Under the pieces are notes generated by a model. That model was not told the DNA's origin, made no database searches, and saw only the letters and a program-made list of their open reading frames with translations. Positions 1 to 6,808 of a stretch of 12,417 nt of DNA are shown piece by piece. The DNA is from Bdellovibrionales bacterium (GTDB lineage Bacteria > Bdellovibrionota > Bacteriovoracia > Bacteriovoracales > Bacteriovoracaceae), in NCBI GenBank assembly GCA_023250775.1, contig JAHFAA010000068.1, forward strand, positions 1 through 12,417, written 5' to 3'. A program made the translations under genes and the position numbers. Positions within the stretch are counted from its first letter, which is position 1. Every line of letters starts with the position of its first letter.

Positions 1-237
1 CAATATTTGTTCGGGGGGGGGGCGGTTTTAAAGTTACTTGGTGAGCGGTGTTGTAATTGGCATGGCTCACTGAAGCGAAACAAACTGTTTTTATGACATA
101 CAACTCGCTAATGAAAATCGACCTCTCGCAAAGCCTTTTCTTTTACAGAGGAATTCAGAAGTTGAAAAAATCATATATATGCTTTGAAAGACGAGGTTGT
201 AGAACTTTATCCTGTGCATATATCTCAACAGTCTCAG
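1..237. other. Left-edge intergenic region, no convincing gene
   Basis: I see no supported gene here. A run of ten G residues sits at 13-22. A weak inverted repeat, GTGAGC (41-46) against GCTCAC (65-70), has an 18-base loop and no U-tract of terminator type placed for the minus-strand operon ending at 238. A short plus-strand reading frame starting at 62 would run into the HNH gene on the other strand, has no ribosome binding site and no recognisable protein character. Confidence 0.5.
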
Positions 238-876
238 TTAAGAAAATGCATTCAAGAAAGCATTCGTAGCCGCCGAATATTCCGATGATTCAGACACAAA
301 CGCCCTAATTTCATCCCAAACTGCTTTCTTTAATGTTTCAGGAAGACGATTGGCTTTTTCAAGTAGAGTGTGAAGTTGCTTTATTCTGTCATTTCTCCTC
401 TCAACTAGCTCTACTCGATTCAGCTCAACTGTCTCAATAGTGATTTGAGCTCTATCACTTCCAGGCCTTGCAAAAAAAGCAGCACCAACTACAACTAAAT
501 AATCTGAAGGTCCTTCGATGTATGGATTGATAATGGGAATACTTGGATCATATCGATCATTTTTTTTATTATTACAAATGGCGCAGACAAAGCCCATATT
601 TTCCCACGTAAATATCTCCTGAGGGTATTTAGACTTCGGTTTTATATGCTCAATTTCACCATGATCTACATGTTTTATTTTGCTCTCGCAATAAATACAT
701 TTACCATTTGATTCAGCCATAAGGGAATTTTTAACGGTTGGCTGGTTATATTTTTTCGAACTTGGGGCTTTGTTAACAGTTAATCCAGTGTCCATTTCAG
801 TATTTAAATCGCGCAGCCAGCTTCCTTTATTTGTTGCAAGAATCTCAGGTTCGATGCCTTTTACTAGCCTAATCAT
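238..876 (-). CDS. HNH endonuclease, PtuB-like partner of the ATPase
   Basis: 212-residue HNH nuclease, the likely DNA-cutting subunit of a Septu-like ATPase-nuclease pair. Seen: a CxxC pair at C60/C63 (CIYC), the catalytic block EIEHIKPKS with H77, a central N93, and a second CxxC at C98/C101 followed by NNKK. This is the zinc-bound HNH fold with two cysteine pairs. The roughly 60 residues before it and the helical C-terminus (150-212) match nothing I can name. The start ATG overlaps the stop of the ATPase gene as ATGA, and AAGGAG lies seven bases upstream inside the ATPase 3' end, so the two are translationally coupled. Known: in Septu, PtuA is an ABC-type ATPase and PtuB an HNH nuclease; similar pairs are effectors of some retrons. 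Inferred: degradation of invading DNA or an abortive response under ATPase control. Confidence 0.88.
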   Translation of the reverse strand: MIRLVKGIEPEILATNKGSWLRDLNTEMDTGLTVNKAPSSKKYNQPTVKNSLMAESNGKCIYCESKIKHVDHGEIEHIKPKSKYPQEIFTWENMGFVCAICNNKKNDRYDPSIPIINPYIEGPSDYLVVVGAAFFARPGSDRAQITIETVELNRVELVERRNDRIKQLHTLLEKANRLPETLKKAVWDEIRAFVSESSEYSAATNAFLNAFS

Positions 877-2123
877 TTCTTAATCTCCTTATTTTCCAAA
901 TAATGGGTTAAGGCAACCGGGATGAGATTGCTAAGACCTTCTTCCTTTAGCTCTTGTGACATCAATTTAATATTTCCTTCATTTAGTTCTGTGCTTTGGT
1001 ATTTATATAATATTGCTTGAATTCTTTTTTCAATCCAAACAGGATAAGTGACTGAAACACCTAATACATCTCTAAGAATTTCAGAAGCGGTACCTGCTTT
1101 ATCCACTAGATCTAACTTTTGGCTATATACTCGGTTGTTTTCATTAAATGCGAGTGCATATACAAATGAATCCTCAACACTTCCGACTACAAAAGGGGAA
1201 TGAGTAGAGACAATGAATACTGCGCACGGAAACGCTGTACTTAAATCACCCAGTATACTTCTTTGCATTGAAGGATGCAGATGATTTTCAATTTCATCAA
1301 TTATGACTAAAAAATTATCTTTCCCGTTATCAGCCAAGAATAGTTGCCACGTGAGATCTATCAATGCAGTAATTCCCCCCGATGAAGCATCGAGAATGTA
1401 ATCACCCGAACTGCATTGCAACAATAATTCTGTATTTCGCACCTCAAATTTTTGAAATCCTAGCGCCGGAGGTAAAACAATTTTTAACTTAGCTTCGAAT
1501 CCATGAAATAAATCTTTATATTTAGATATACCCTGGTTTATTTGATTACCGTATCCGTGATGAATCCAATTAATTAAAGTTTCTTTTAAAAAAAGACCTG
1601 ACTGATTTGCTCCCCCTCCAAAAGTACTTCTAGAAGCATTTGCAGAGTTATTAAATGCTTCCTCTTGGCTCTTTGGATTCAACGAAAGATTTTGAACCGG
1701 CTGATGAATATACTGAGGGCGATATGCAGGAATATGTAACCCCCTTATCCCCTGCTGGTTATTTATAGAAATACTATATTGTGGATTTGATACGTTAGGA
1801 GAAATATGAACCTGAACCTTTTGATTATTTGAGTATGTAATCTCACCTATTACATTTCCAAGTTCTACCTCTGTTTTCTTTTTCCCATCAAACCATTTCG
1901 GAAGTAATTTCCTTGCGTAGTATCGCAAAAGTCCCGTCGATTCATCTTTTTCTGGAGTACTTAATTCGTTGAATTGCCAATTAACGTGACGGGCAAGCAA
2001 ACGAATAATTGTACTTTTCCCACTTCCGTTTGCCCCCGTTAAAATAGTAATTCTTTGATGAAAAATTAAATCTATTTTCTCAAAATGCTTCCAATCATAA
2101 ATCTTTAGCGCTTTAAACATCAT
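873..2123 (-). CDS. ABC/SMC-type AAA ATPase, PtuA-like (first Septu-like system)
   Basis: 416-residue ATPase of the RecF/SMC-like (AAA_21/AAA_15-like) type. Seen: Walker A GANGSGKST at 30-38 close to the N-terminus, a signature-like stretch LDASSGG at 244-250, Walker B FLVIIDEIENHLHP at 271-284 with D276/E277, and an H-loop STHSP at 306-310. The 100-230 segment between the motifs is the place where SMC-like proteins carry an insert. Two adjacent ATG codons are possible starts (2123 or 2120); GGGG lies just upstream. The HNH gene follows with a 4-base overlap, and a 54-codon ORF overlaps the start of this gene. Such ATPases in Septu bind the HNH subunit and gate it by nucleotide state (known of the family). 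No N-terminal sensor domain is present, unlike the second ATPase of this window. Alternative: another OLD-like or unclassified ATPase-HNH defence pair. Confidence 0.88.
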   Translation of the reverse strand: MMFKALKIYDWKHFEKIDLIFHQRITILTGANGSGKSTIIRLLARHVNWQFNELSTPEKDESTGLLRYYARKLLPKWFDGKKKTEVELGNVIGEITYSNNQKVQVHISPNVSNPQYSISINNQQGIRGLHIPAYRPQYIHQPVQNLSLNPKSQEEAFNNSANASRSTFGGGANQSGLFLKETLINWIHHGYGNQINQGISKYKDLFHGFEAKLKIVLPPALGFQKFEVRNTELLLQCSSGDYILDASSGGITALIDLTWQLFLADNGKDNFLVIIDEIENHLHPSMQRSILGDLSTAFPCAVFIVSTHSPFVVGSVEDSFVYALAFNENNRVYSQKLDLVDKAGTASEILRDVLGVSVTYPVWIEKRIQAILYKYQSTELNEGNIKLMSQELKEEGLSNLIPVALTHYLENKEIKK

Positions 2124-2277
2124 GCAATCCCCATATTTTGTTTGCTAATTTTACAAAGTCAGCTTTAAAACACATTCTACGATTCTTTTTCAAAAGGCAC
2201 ACAAGCATCATGCTTTGACCTTCCACTCGCATCCACTCAAGCAATGAAAAAGCACTATTCCCTTGACCATGCTTCAC
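2113..2277 (-). CDS. Small 54-codon ORF bridging nuclease and ATPase genes
   Basis: Reading frame of 54 codons that fills the gap between the PD-(D/E)XK gene and the PtuA-like ATPase gene. From the GTG at 2277 it overlaps the end of the upstream gene by 23 bases, and its TAA lies 11 bases inside the ATPase gene. The product looks like a folded small protein: a helix-like FSLLEWMRVEGQSMMLV followed by a basic LLKKNRRMCFKADFVKLAN and ending IWGLHDV. No clear Shine-Dalgarno precedes the GTG; ATG codons at 2232, 2211 and 2208 are alternative starts (39, 32 or 31 aa). It may be a real third component coupled to the ATPase, or the 3' remnant of a gene once fused or longer. No family recognised. Confidence 0.42.
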   Translation of the reverse strand: MKHGQGNSAFSLLEWMRVEGQSMMLVCLLKKNRRMCFKADFVKLANKIWGLHDV

Positions 2278-3121
2278 ATTTTTTAAAAATTTCTTCTAAA
2301 ATTGTTTTATTCTCTTTTATTTGGGCAGAATATAGTTTCACGACAAGTTCTTTCTCATTGTTACGAAATTTTGCATCGATATTTGCTTTTTTAAATTGAT
2401 TTAAAATATCAACACGTCCATCGGAGTTGACTCTCAGGTGTAAATGAATATAGCCTTCCGCCTTTCTTGGATGAAGCCATAGGAAATTCACACCCGTCGT
2501 GCCAATAGCCATATGGGATTTGTTGTAAGTAATCTCTTTTTTACTGGCTTCACCAGGTACCAGTAGAATTAACTCATCGGCCGTCTGAAGTCCTGTTTTT
2601 CCAACTTTTTTCTCCCAGTACTGTCGATCAACTTTTTCAATAGGCCCCTGCTCTTCAAAACTTCCAAGCTCTTGGACATCCAGAACTTTCGTAAATGTTA
2701 GGATTACATTTTCTTCGAAAGTGAAGGCATTAAGCTGAAGTGCAATGATTGGAATGGCCTGATTAAAAAGACTGATGATATTAAAAAAACGATTCGTGAT
2801 ATCCTCAGCTACTATTACGGCCCGATGCTCAAACGTAGGATATCTCTTTCTTTCTATGTCCCAATATTCAATCGTTCTTATTATATGGCTTTCATCTAGA
2901 GTCCCTAGCATTATTTCAATTTCATAGCGAATATCATTGTCAGCATCGCTCATCAGAAAATCAATCCTCCCCCCGCTGCTCTGTGACCTTTCTCGTTGCA
3001 CGATATCCAGATCACCTAATCCTAGGATAGACGGATCTTCCTCAATCTTGTCCTTGAGCCATTCCTCATCATGCCCAAGAGTTCTAATTCGAGTTAGTAT
3101 TCCCTTTTTATATTCCGCCAT
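2255..3121 (-). CDS. PD-(D/E)XK nuclease-like protein
   Basis: 288-residue protein with an N-terminal PD-(D/E)XK-type core. Seen: an acidic helix EEWLKDKIEEDPSIL (19-33), then GGRIDFLM with D54, then YEIEIML with E67/E69 in the place of the (D/E)XK strand, followed by the helix HIIRTIEYWDIER (79-91) and AVIVAEDI (101-108). The lysine of the motif is replaced by Glu, as I recall from this subgroup, so cleavage activity is likely but not certain. Residues 170-288 form a second, mixed alpha/beta domain with FLWLHPRKAEGYIHLHLRV that I cannot name firmly. GGGGAG stands upstream of the ATG. The gene lies 15 bases behind the secreted HNH gene and 131 bases before the ATPase gene, all on one strand, so one transcript is possible. 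Probable role: DNA-end or modified-DNA processing in defence or repair; substrate unknown. Confidence 0.75.
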   Translation of the reverse strand: MAEYKKGILTRIRTLGHDEEWLKDKIEEDPSILGLGDLDIVQRERSQSSGGRIDFLMSDADNDIRYEIEIMLGTLDESHIIRTIEYWDIERKRYPTFEHRAVIVAEDITNRFFNIISLFNQAIPIIALQLNAFTFEENVILTFTKVLDVQELGSFEEQGPIEKVDRQYWEKKVGKTGLQTADELILLVPGEASKKEITYNKSHMAIGTTGVNFLWLHPRKAEGYIHLHLRVNSDGRVDILNQFKKANIDAKFRNNEKELVVKLYSAQIKENKTILEEIFKKCEAWSRE

Positions 3122-3136
3122 AGCTTTTTTCTCCCC

Positions 3137-3568
3137 TCACTCCCACTTATCTTTTTGTTTTGCTGCGGCCTTCGTCTGCCACTGCATATTACTTGGACTA
3201 TCCTTCCCGCCTTTCTTTAAAGGAACTTTGTGATCGATGATATAACCAGGGCGGCCATGCGGATAACCAGTTTGCTTCTTAAATTGAGTTGTGGCCTTGG
3301 AGCTTCTTTTTATCTTGCCATGAGAATCCCTTGAGCAAGATACGCAATAGGTCTTTGAGTGCTTGCCTGAGGAATTCTTTGGAGTGTAGGTCCTAGTTGA
3401 AGTACGTCTTGGGGGATAGCTCCGACTCGAACTTGTAGAATGCCTTGGTAAATAGCTTCTGCTTGAAGATGATCTAGATGAATGTGATCCACCTGAATAT
3501 CCCCTCCCTCTCGCCCATGTGACATCAAGAGAGACAAGAATCAAGCAGGTTATAATAAAATATCGCAT
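3137..3568 (-). CDS. Secreted HNH-type nuclease, small
   Basis: 143 residues from the ATG at 3568; an in-frame TTG at 3580 would add four residues, but the ATG gives the better signal peptide: Arg2, hydrophobic core FIITCLILVSL, likely cleavage after TWA at residue 19. Residues 20-70 are a low-complexity Ser/Arg/Tyr/Pro linker (repeats of SSRSYPPR type). The C-terminus carries the recognisable HNH-like block: CVSCSRDSHGKIKRS (75-89), then GYIIDHKVPLKKGG with D112/H113, SNMQW with N127, and a terminal KDKWE. Known: this C-terminal family is widespread as short exported HNH proteins. Role inferred: DNA degradation in the periplasm or outside the cell. It shares strand and tight spacing (15 bases) with the next gene. 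The very basic linker could bind nucleic acid or the envelope. Confidence 0.75.
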   Translation of the reverse strand: MRYFIITCLILVSLDVTWARGRGYSGGSHSSRSSSSRSYLPRHSTSSSRSYPPRRTSTRTYTPKNSSGKHSKTYCVSCSRDSHGKIKRSSKATTQFKKQTGYPHGRPGYIIDHKVPLKKGGKDSPSNMQWQTKAAAKQKDKWE

Positions 3569-3663
3569 TAACAGAACCAATGAAGTGATGGATTCATTCT
3601 ATCATCACCTCAGAAATATGATTATTGGGATAAAAGATTTGCCCATTCTAGACATAGAGTAAA

Positions 3664-3855
3664 TCACTCAAGATCATGCTGAATTACGCTTGCCCACTCT
3701 TTAGCTGTTTCTTTTAATACCTCTTCTGCCACAATCTCTACGGCAGAAAATGGGGACCAAGACATCATGGTCATTAGGAGTGATGATTCTGCCAATAGCT
3801 CAGCTATCCCAGGTTTCGTCGATTTTTTTGAATGCATAGTAATTTCATAATTCAT
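3664..3855 (-). CDS. Small hypothetical protein, 63 aa
   Basis: A small gene supported by a strong ribosome binding site, AAGGAG at 3863-3868, seven bases before the ATG at 3855. A start further upstream (3882) would place that site inside the gene, so I reject it. The product begins MNYEITMHSKKS, has a hydrophobic, methionine-rich middle (LLMTMMSWSPFSAVEIV) and an acidic, helical end (EEVLKETAKEWASVIQHDLE). The hydrophobic part is too short and interrupted to call a membrane span with confidence. No family recognised. It stands alone, divergent from the DUF2958 gene. Confidence 0.55.
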   Translation of the reverse strand: MNYEITMHSKKSTKPGIAELLAESSLLMTMMSWSPFSAVEIVAEEVLKETAKEWASVIQHDLE

Positions 3856-4062
3856 GATTATTCTCCTTATTGTTGCACCCACACCATCAACTTACTTCGC
3901 TCACCTTACATACATTTTTTTCAATTTCTATAGTCTGCAAGCCAATTAATACGGAAATTGCATATTTGAAACGAAGCTGAGATCTATTTGCCCCAAATTT
4001 GACTAACCATGGACGCAATTCCTAACACTAGATGCTCCAGAATGATCGTGATTTTCATGTTG

Positions 4063-4093
4063 TGCAAGTGATCGTCCACTTCGCTCACTTGCA
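4063..4093. repeat. Perfect 9-bp inverted repeat
   Basis: TGCAAGTGA (4063-4071) is followed after 13 bases by its exact reverse complement TCACTTGCA (4085-4093). There is no T-run on either side, so it is not a standard intrinsic terminator. It could be a REP-like element or a protein site; the loop word ACTTCGCTCAC recurs at 3894-3904. Confidence 0.55.
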
Positions 4094-4143
4094 TTTCCAG
4101 AACAATCGTCGGTCTCCCAAGGGGAACCCTCCGAGATTCTTCT

Positions 4144-4176
4144 TGAAATCCGCTCGACTTCGTTCCTTCGATTTCA
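4144..4176. repeat. 7-bp inverted repeat, second stem-loop
   Basis: TGAAATC (4144-4150) and GATTTCA (4170-4176) are perfect complements around a 19-base loop containing CGACTTCGTTCC, a word close to the loop of the preceding stem-loop. The similarity of the two loops suggests one family of small palindromic elements. It lies 25 bases before the ribosome binding site of the DUF2958 gene, where it could also affect that transcript. Confidence 0.45.
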
Positions 4177-4213
4177 CAACAAAATGAAAATCACTTTTCC
4201 AAGGAGCATTAAG

Positions 4214-4525
4214 ATGAAATTACTCACCCAAGCAATCAGAAACCAACTGCCCAAGCTTTACGCCACCGAGGCCATTCCCCTCAAAGAAAAAGAGATCGTC
4301 TGCAAATTTTTCAATCCATGTGGTGCCGGAACTTGGTACGTGGTCGAAGGCCAGCAGGAAGAGGATGACTTTATATTCTTTGGCCTCGTTGACCTGCATG
4401 AGAAAGAGTTTGGGTATTTTTCGCTCAATGAGCTTGAAGCGCTTCGACTTCCCTTTGGCCTTAATATTGAACGAGACCGACACTTTGAAATAACGAAAGT
4501 TGCTCAGGTTTGGGGAAAGGCTTAG
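4214..4525 (+). CDS. DUF2958 family protein
   Basis: 103 residues starting MKLLTQAIRNQLPKLYATE, chosen because AAGGAG (4201-4206) lies seven bases before the ATG at 4214; an ATG at 4184 has no such site. The pattern LPKLYATE...KFFNPCGAGTWYVVEG...DDFIFFGLVD...EFGYFSLNELEALR...IERDRHFE is that of the DUF2958 family, small single-domain proteins of unknown function common on plasmids, integrative elements and accessory regions. It is followed after 46 bases by a small acidic gene with the same kind of ribosome binding site, so the two probably form an operon. A decayed second copy lies at 6632-6782. Presence suggests mobile-element ancestry of this part of the window. Confidence 0.85.
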   Translation: MKLLTQAIRNQLPKLYATEAIPLKEKEIVCKFFNPCGAGTWYVVEGQQEEDDFIFFGLVDLHEKEFGYFSLNELEALRLPFGLNIERDRHFEITKVAQVWGKA

Positions 4526-4571
4526 GCCTTCCCCTCTACAACTAGACTATAATCAAACAAGGAGCTTAATC

Positions 4572-4790
4572 GTGAACCATAGTATTAACATGATCGCCAT
4601 TGCCGACTATCTCGCCAACGCCACAGACCGTGATTCTGATGAAGAAATGACAAGCTTTCTCGTTGAAGAGTTCTCTCTTCCGGAAAATATTGCAAAGGCC
4701 ATCGTCGAGAATTGGATCAAACAATTTGGAACGAAACCCATCATCATGGAGGACGATGCTCTAAAGTTTCTTGAATTTTATCTTAGGTAA
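4572..4790 (+). CDS. Small acidic hypothetical protein, 72 aa
   Basis: The frame is open from 4500, but the start is best placed at the GTG at 4572, where AAGGAG (4559-4564) stands seven bases upstream; the upstream ATG overlaps the DUF2958 gene and has no such site. The product, 72 residues, is acidic and predicted helical: IAIADYLANATDRDSDEEM, then FLVEEFSLPENIAKAIVENW and a C-terminal helix DDALKFLEFYLR. No family recognised. It follows the DUF2958 gene closely and ends 11 bases before the end of the convergent HNH gene, with no clear terminator between them. Confidence 0.6.
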   Translation: MNHSINMIAIADYLANATDRDSDEEMTSFLVEEFSLPENIAKAIVENWIKQFGTKPIIMEDDALKFLEFYLR

Positions 4791-4801
4791 CCGAAAAAGA
4801 C

Positions 4802-5836
4802 TTAGCTATAGGCATTTTTATAAGTCTCATTATAAAATTTTTCTACACTCAATCTTTGTTTTTCAACAAACGCGCTCTCGGCCTCTTCCTTAACGGAATA
4901 CACACCAAGATTATAGTGAATGAACCACTTATTCTTCTCATAAAGTTCAATTCCGACAATCATCCATTTACCACCTGATCTTTCACAAAGTACAAAGATC
5001 GCTTGCTTATCTTTTTGTATTACAGAATCAACAGTAGTTAATGAGAAATAACACTCTGGATGATCTTCATAAGTTTCAGTATATGCAAATACTTCTCCTG
5101 CTTTTATGCTTTGAAAATACTCTTCAAGCCGATCATTATCAAAGCTCTCAGGACAAAGAGGGAAATAATTGGGATCGAACATGTAAGTCGCACACCAAAG
5201 CGTCTTTGTTATATCAAGTCCAGGCGCTCTATCAAAGCCAGCGTCAAATTTATTAAGTGGCCTATAAACTTGTTTTTCAAATAAAGAACGATATTTAATG
5301 CCATTTGAACGTCTATACGATTTATTTTCAGAGTTTGCCCAAATGGCCATGCGGGACTTACAGTTTTCAGCTTCTTCTTTTGTCACTGTCCGCATCCATG
5401 AATAGTTTGGCTCAATCGGACGATCATTTAGCATCGAAGGATTTTCAAGAAATGCATCAATGCTACCGCACAGGTATTCTATCTTTTTTCGAGTAACAGG
5501 ATTTTGAAGAGTATTCTCTAAACGCGTCAGCCACCTTAAATTTTCTGGACGGTTATTCTGTCGGTTTGAGTCAATATGATCGACAACATATTTGGGGTCT
5601 GGTGGAGCGCCATGAAACGCTGTTGCTACAATTCGATGAATTCGCACACTGGCCAAATGCAAATATCCATTATCTTTGTTCACTTTACCAAACGTCCAGT
5701 GATTATCATTTGCTCGGGCGCGTTTCCCTTCTGACGAGTGACGGAGAATTGCACCGTTGTCACGAACAGAATAGCGTTCACCTTCAAAGACACAGTCTTT
5801 TGCTTGGGTAAAATCATTAACGTCAACTGCTGCCAT
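4802..5836 (-). CDS. HNH_3-type endonuclease with large C-terminal domain
   Basis: 344 residues. N-terminal part resembles the homing-type HNH_3 proteins of phages and mobile elements: a YSVRDNGAILRHS strand pair (22-34), IHRIVATAFHG with H67 (66-76), then VVDHIDSNRQNNRPENLRWL with D86/H87, N94/N95 and N99 (84-103). No zinc cysteine pairs, unlike the two PtuB-like proteins here. Residues 120-344 are a long extra region rich in aromatics, with no motif I know; typical HNH_3 nucleases end near residue 160-180, so this is a two-domain protein. The ATG follows GGGAGGGG, and the XRE regulator gene ends 11 bases upstream, so the pair is an operon. Role: either a sequence-specific nuclease under its own regulator or a defence nuclease with a C-terminal sensing domain; I cannot decide. 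Confidence 0.8.
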   Translation of the reverse strand: MAAVDVNDFTQAKDCVFEGERYSVRDNGAILRHSSEGKRARANDNHWTFGKVNKDNGYLHLASVRIHRIVATAFHGAPPDPKYVVDHIDSNRQNNRPENLRWLTRLENTLQNPVTRKKIEYLCGSIDAFLENPSMLNDRPIEPNYSWMRTVTKEEAENCKSRMAIWANSENKSYRRSNGIKYRSLFEKQVYRPLNKFDAGFDRAPGLDITKTLWCATYMFDPNYFPLCPESFDNDRLEEYFQSIKAGEVFAYTETYEDHPECYFSLTTVDSVIQKDKQAIFVLCERSGGKWMIVGIELYEKNKWFIHYNLGVYSVKEEAESAFVEKQRLSVEKFYNETYKNAYS

Positions 5837-5847
5837 CTGCCCCTCCC

Positions 5848-6510
5848 TTATCTTGCGAGTTCAGTTAGTATGGCAGGTATATACATGTTTAACTTCTTAT
5901 CTCGAATTATTTTAGGTGAGCGAGAATGACTCATAAAAAGAGTACACATCGTTATTTCTATTTTCTCTTTGCCAAGAATCCGTGGAATTATCCGCTTGAT
6001 TCCAAATAAATAGTAACCATAATCTTCAAGGCCTTTAAGCTCTTGAGAAAGTTCTGCCTCAACATTGAGCCTCTCTATGGGGGCTGAATCGTACAATCTC
6101 ACCACATCGCCCTGAAGTAACTTTAAAATATCCTTCATAGCTGCGATTGATCTTGGATCATGATCTTCATCGTGTTCAAACTGAAATTGTTCCGATCCAA
6201 CAACCACATCAGTAAGACTTTTCCCAGAAACAAGACGAGGCAGTAAGTGAACTTTTCCCTGCTGTGTGACCTTTACCTTCTTGTCACTTACGCCAGAAGC
6301 TAGATTTAACTCCTTAACATCAATTTTGAATGCTTGTGCAACCCCCATCAAGGTTTCAAAAGAGGCAGCTCCATCTTTTTCAAGTCGTTGAATTGTTCGA
6401 AGATTAACATCTGCGATCGTCGCAAGCTGTGACTGTGACCATGCCCGCTCTTGACGCGCTTTTTTTACAAATTTCGCTCTTCCTATGTTCTTTGCCATGA
6501 TTTCTTCCAT
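5848..6510 (-). CDS. XRE-family HTH transcriptional regulator with C-terminal domain
   Basis: 220 residues (216 if the ATG at 6498 is used; AAAGGAG lies four bases before the first ATG, which favours the longer form). Residues 13-66 are a Cro/C1-type helix-turn-helix: AKFVKKARQERAWSQSQLA, recognition helix NLRTIQRLEKDG, then FETLMGVAQAFKIDVKEL. Residues 80-220 are a separate domain of unknown kind with an acidic stretch EHDEDHDPRS and the stretch YGYYLFGIKRIIP, perhaps for a ligand or oligomerisation. It precedes the HNH_3-type gene by 11 bases and likely controls that operon. Two 22-bp tandem repeats lie upstream and are the obvious candidate operator. Acting as a repressor of a nuclease gene would be the usual arrangement, but activation is not excluded. 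Confidence 0.85.
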   Translation of the reverse strand: MEEIMAKNIGRAKFVKKARQERAWSQSQLATIADVNLRTIQRLEKDGAASFETLMGVAQAFKIDVKELNLASGVSDKKVKVTQQGKVHLLPRLVSGKSLTDVVVGSEQFQFEHDEDHDPRSIAAMKDILKLLQGDVVRLYDSAPIERLNVEAELSQELKGLEDYGYYLFGIKRIIPRILGKEKIEITMCTLFMSHSRSPKIIRDKKLNMYIPAILTELAR

Positions 6511-6556
6511 ATAGCTCCTTTCACTTTTTAATGAAAGTAACCCATTTATTTACAAC

Positions 6557-6562
6557 ATCATA
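6557..6562 (-). promoter_or_regulatory. Possible -10 box of the XRE/HNH operon
   Basis: TATGAT on the minus strand, about 47 bases before the regulator start. The -35 position falls inside the 22-bp repeats and is poor (GTAATA). A weak core promoter overlapped by repeats fits regulated expression; this is an inference. Confidence 0.3.
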
Positions 6563-6605
6563 CGACTACAATATGACAGTATTACGACAGCAATATGGCA
6601 GTAGT
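6562..6605. promoter_or_regulatory. Two adjacent 22-bp direct repeats, candidate operator
   Basis: Unit 1 (6562-6583) and unit 2 (6584-6605) follow each other without gap and share ACGAC, CAATATG and CAGTA at identical positions; 17 of 22 bases agree. A 22-bp period is about two helical turns, so a regulator would bind twice on the same DNA face. They lie 52-95 bases upstream of the XRE start on its promoter side, overlapping the -35 zone. Most likely the binding sites of that regulator. Confidence 0.55.
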
Positions 6606-6631
6606 CAAGATCATTAGAAAGAACAAAACAA

Positions 6632-6782
6632 ATGCCTAAGCTTTAAGACACCGAGGCCGTCAGCCTCAAAAAAAAAGAGATCGGATGCAAGTTTTTCAAT
6701 CCATGCGCCGCTGGAACTTGGCAAGTTGTCGAAAGCCACCAGGAAGAGGATGATTTTATATTCTGAGGCCTAGCCAACATTT
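6632..6782 (+). pseudogene. Decayed DUF2958 copy
   Basis: This stretch aligns without gaps to codons 12-61 of the intact DUF2958 gene (offset 2385 bases), sharing for example CACCGAGGCC, TTTTTCAATCCATG, GGAACTTGG and AGGAAGAGGATGA. Two stops are in the original frame: the Tyr codon after AAGCTT has become TAA, and the Phe codon after TATATTC has become TGA; a third TAG follows. Similarity fades at both ends, so both the 5' start and the 3' half are lost. It is in the same direction as the intact copy, with the XRE/HNH operon between them. Confidence 0.8.
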
Positions 6783-6808
6783 TATATAACATTTTTTTCG
6801 CCTCTGCC

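Larger units (their letters stand above)
3856..4213. other. Intergenic region with inverted-repeat cluster
   Basis: Divergent intergenic region between the 63-aa gene and the DUF2958 gene. I see no gene in it. The 5' half is AT-rich and must hold the minus-strand promoter, but no box is clear. The 3' half holds two stem-loops (4063-4093 and 4144-4176) and a 13-base direct repeat, CCAGAATGATCGT at 4037-4049 and CCAGAACAATCGT at 4097-4109, exactly 60 bases apart. Confidence 0.5.

Noticed and set aside
13..22. Run of ten G residues
   Set aside because: Odd for this AT-rich sequence, but a single homopolymer near the window edge is more likely a sequencing, contig-end or slippage feature than a functional element.
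57..269. Plus-strand frame of 70 codons at the left edge
   Set aside because: No ribosome binding site, overlaps the HNH gene on the other strand, and the protein shows no domain or codon character.
4184..4213. Upstream ATG start for the DUF2958 gene
   Set aside because: The strong AAGGAG lies after it and matches the family start MKLLT at 4214.
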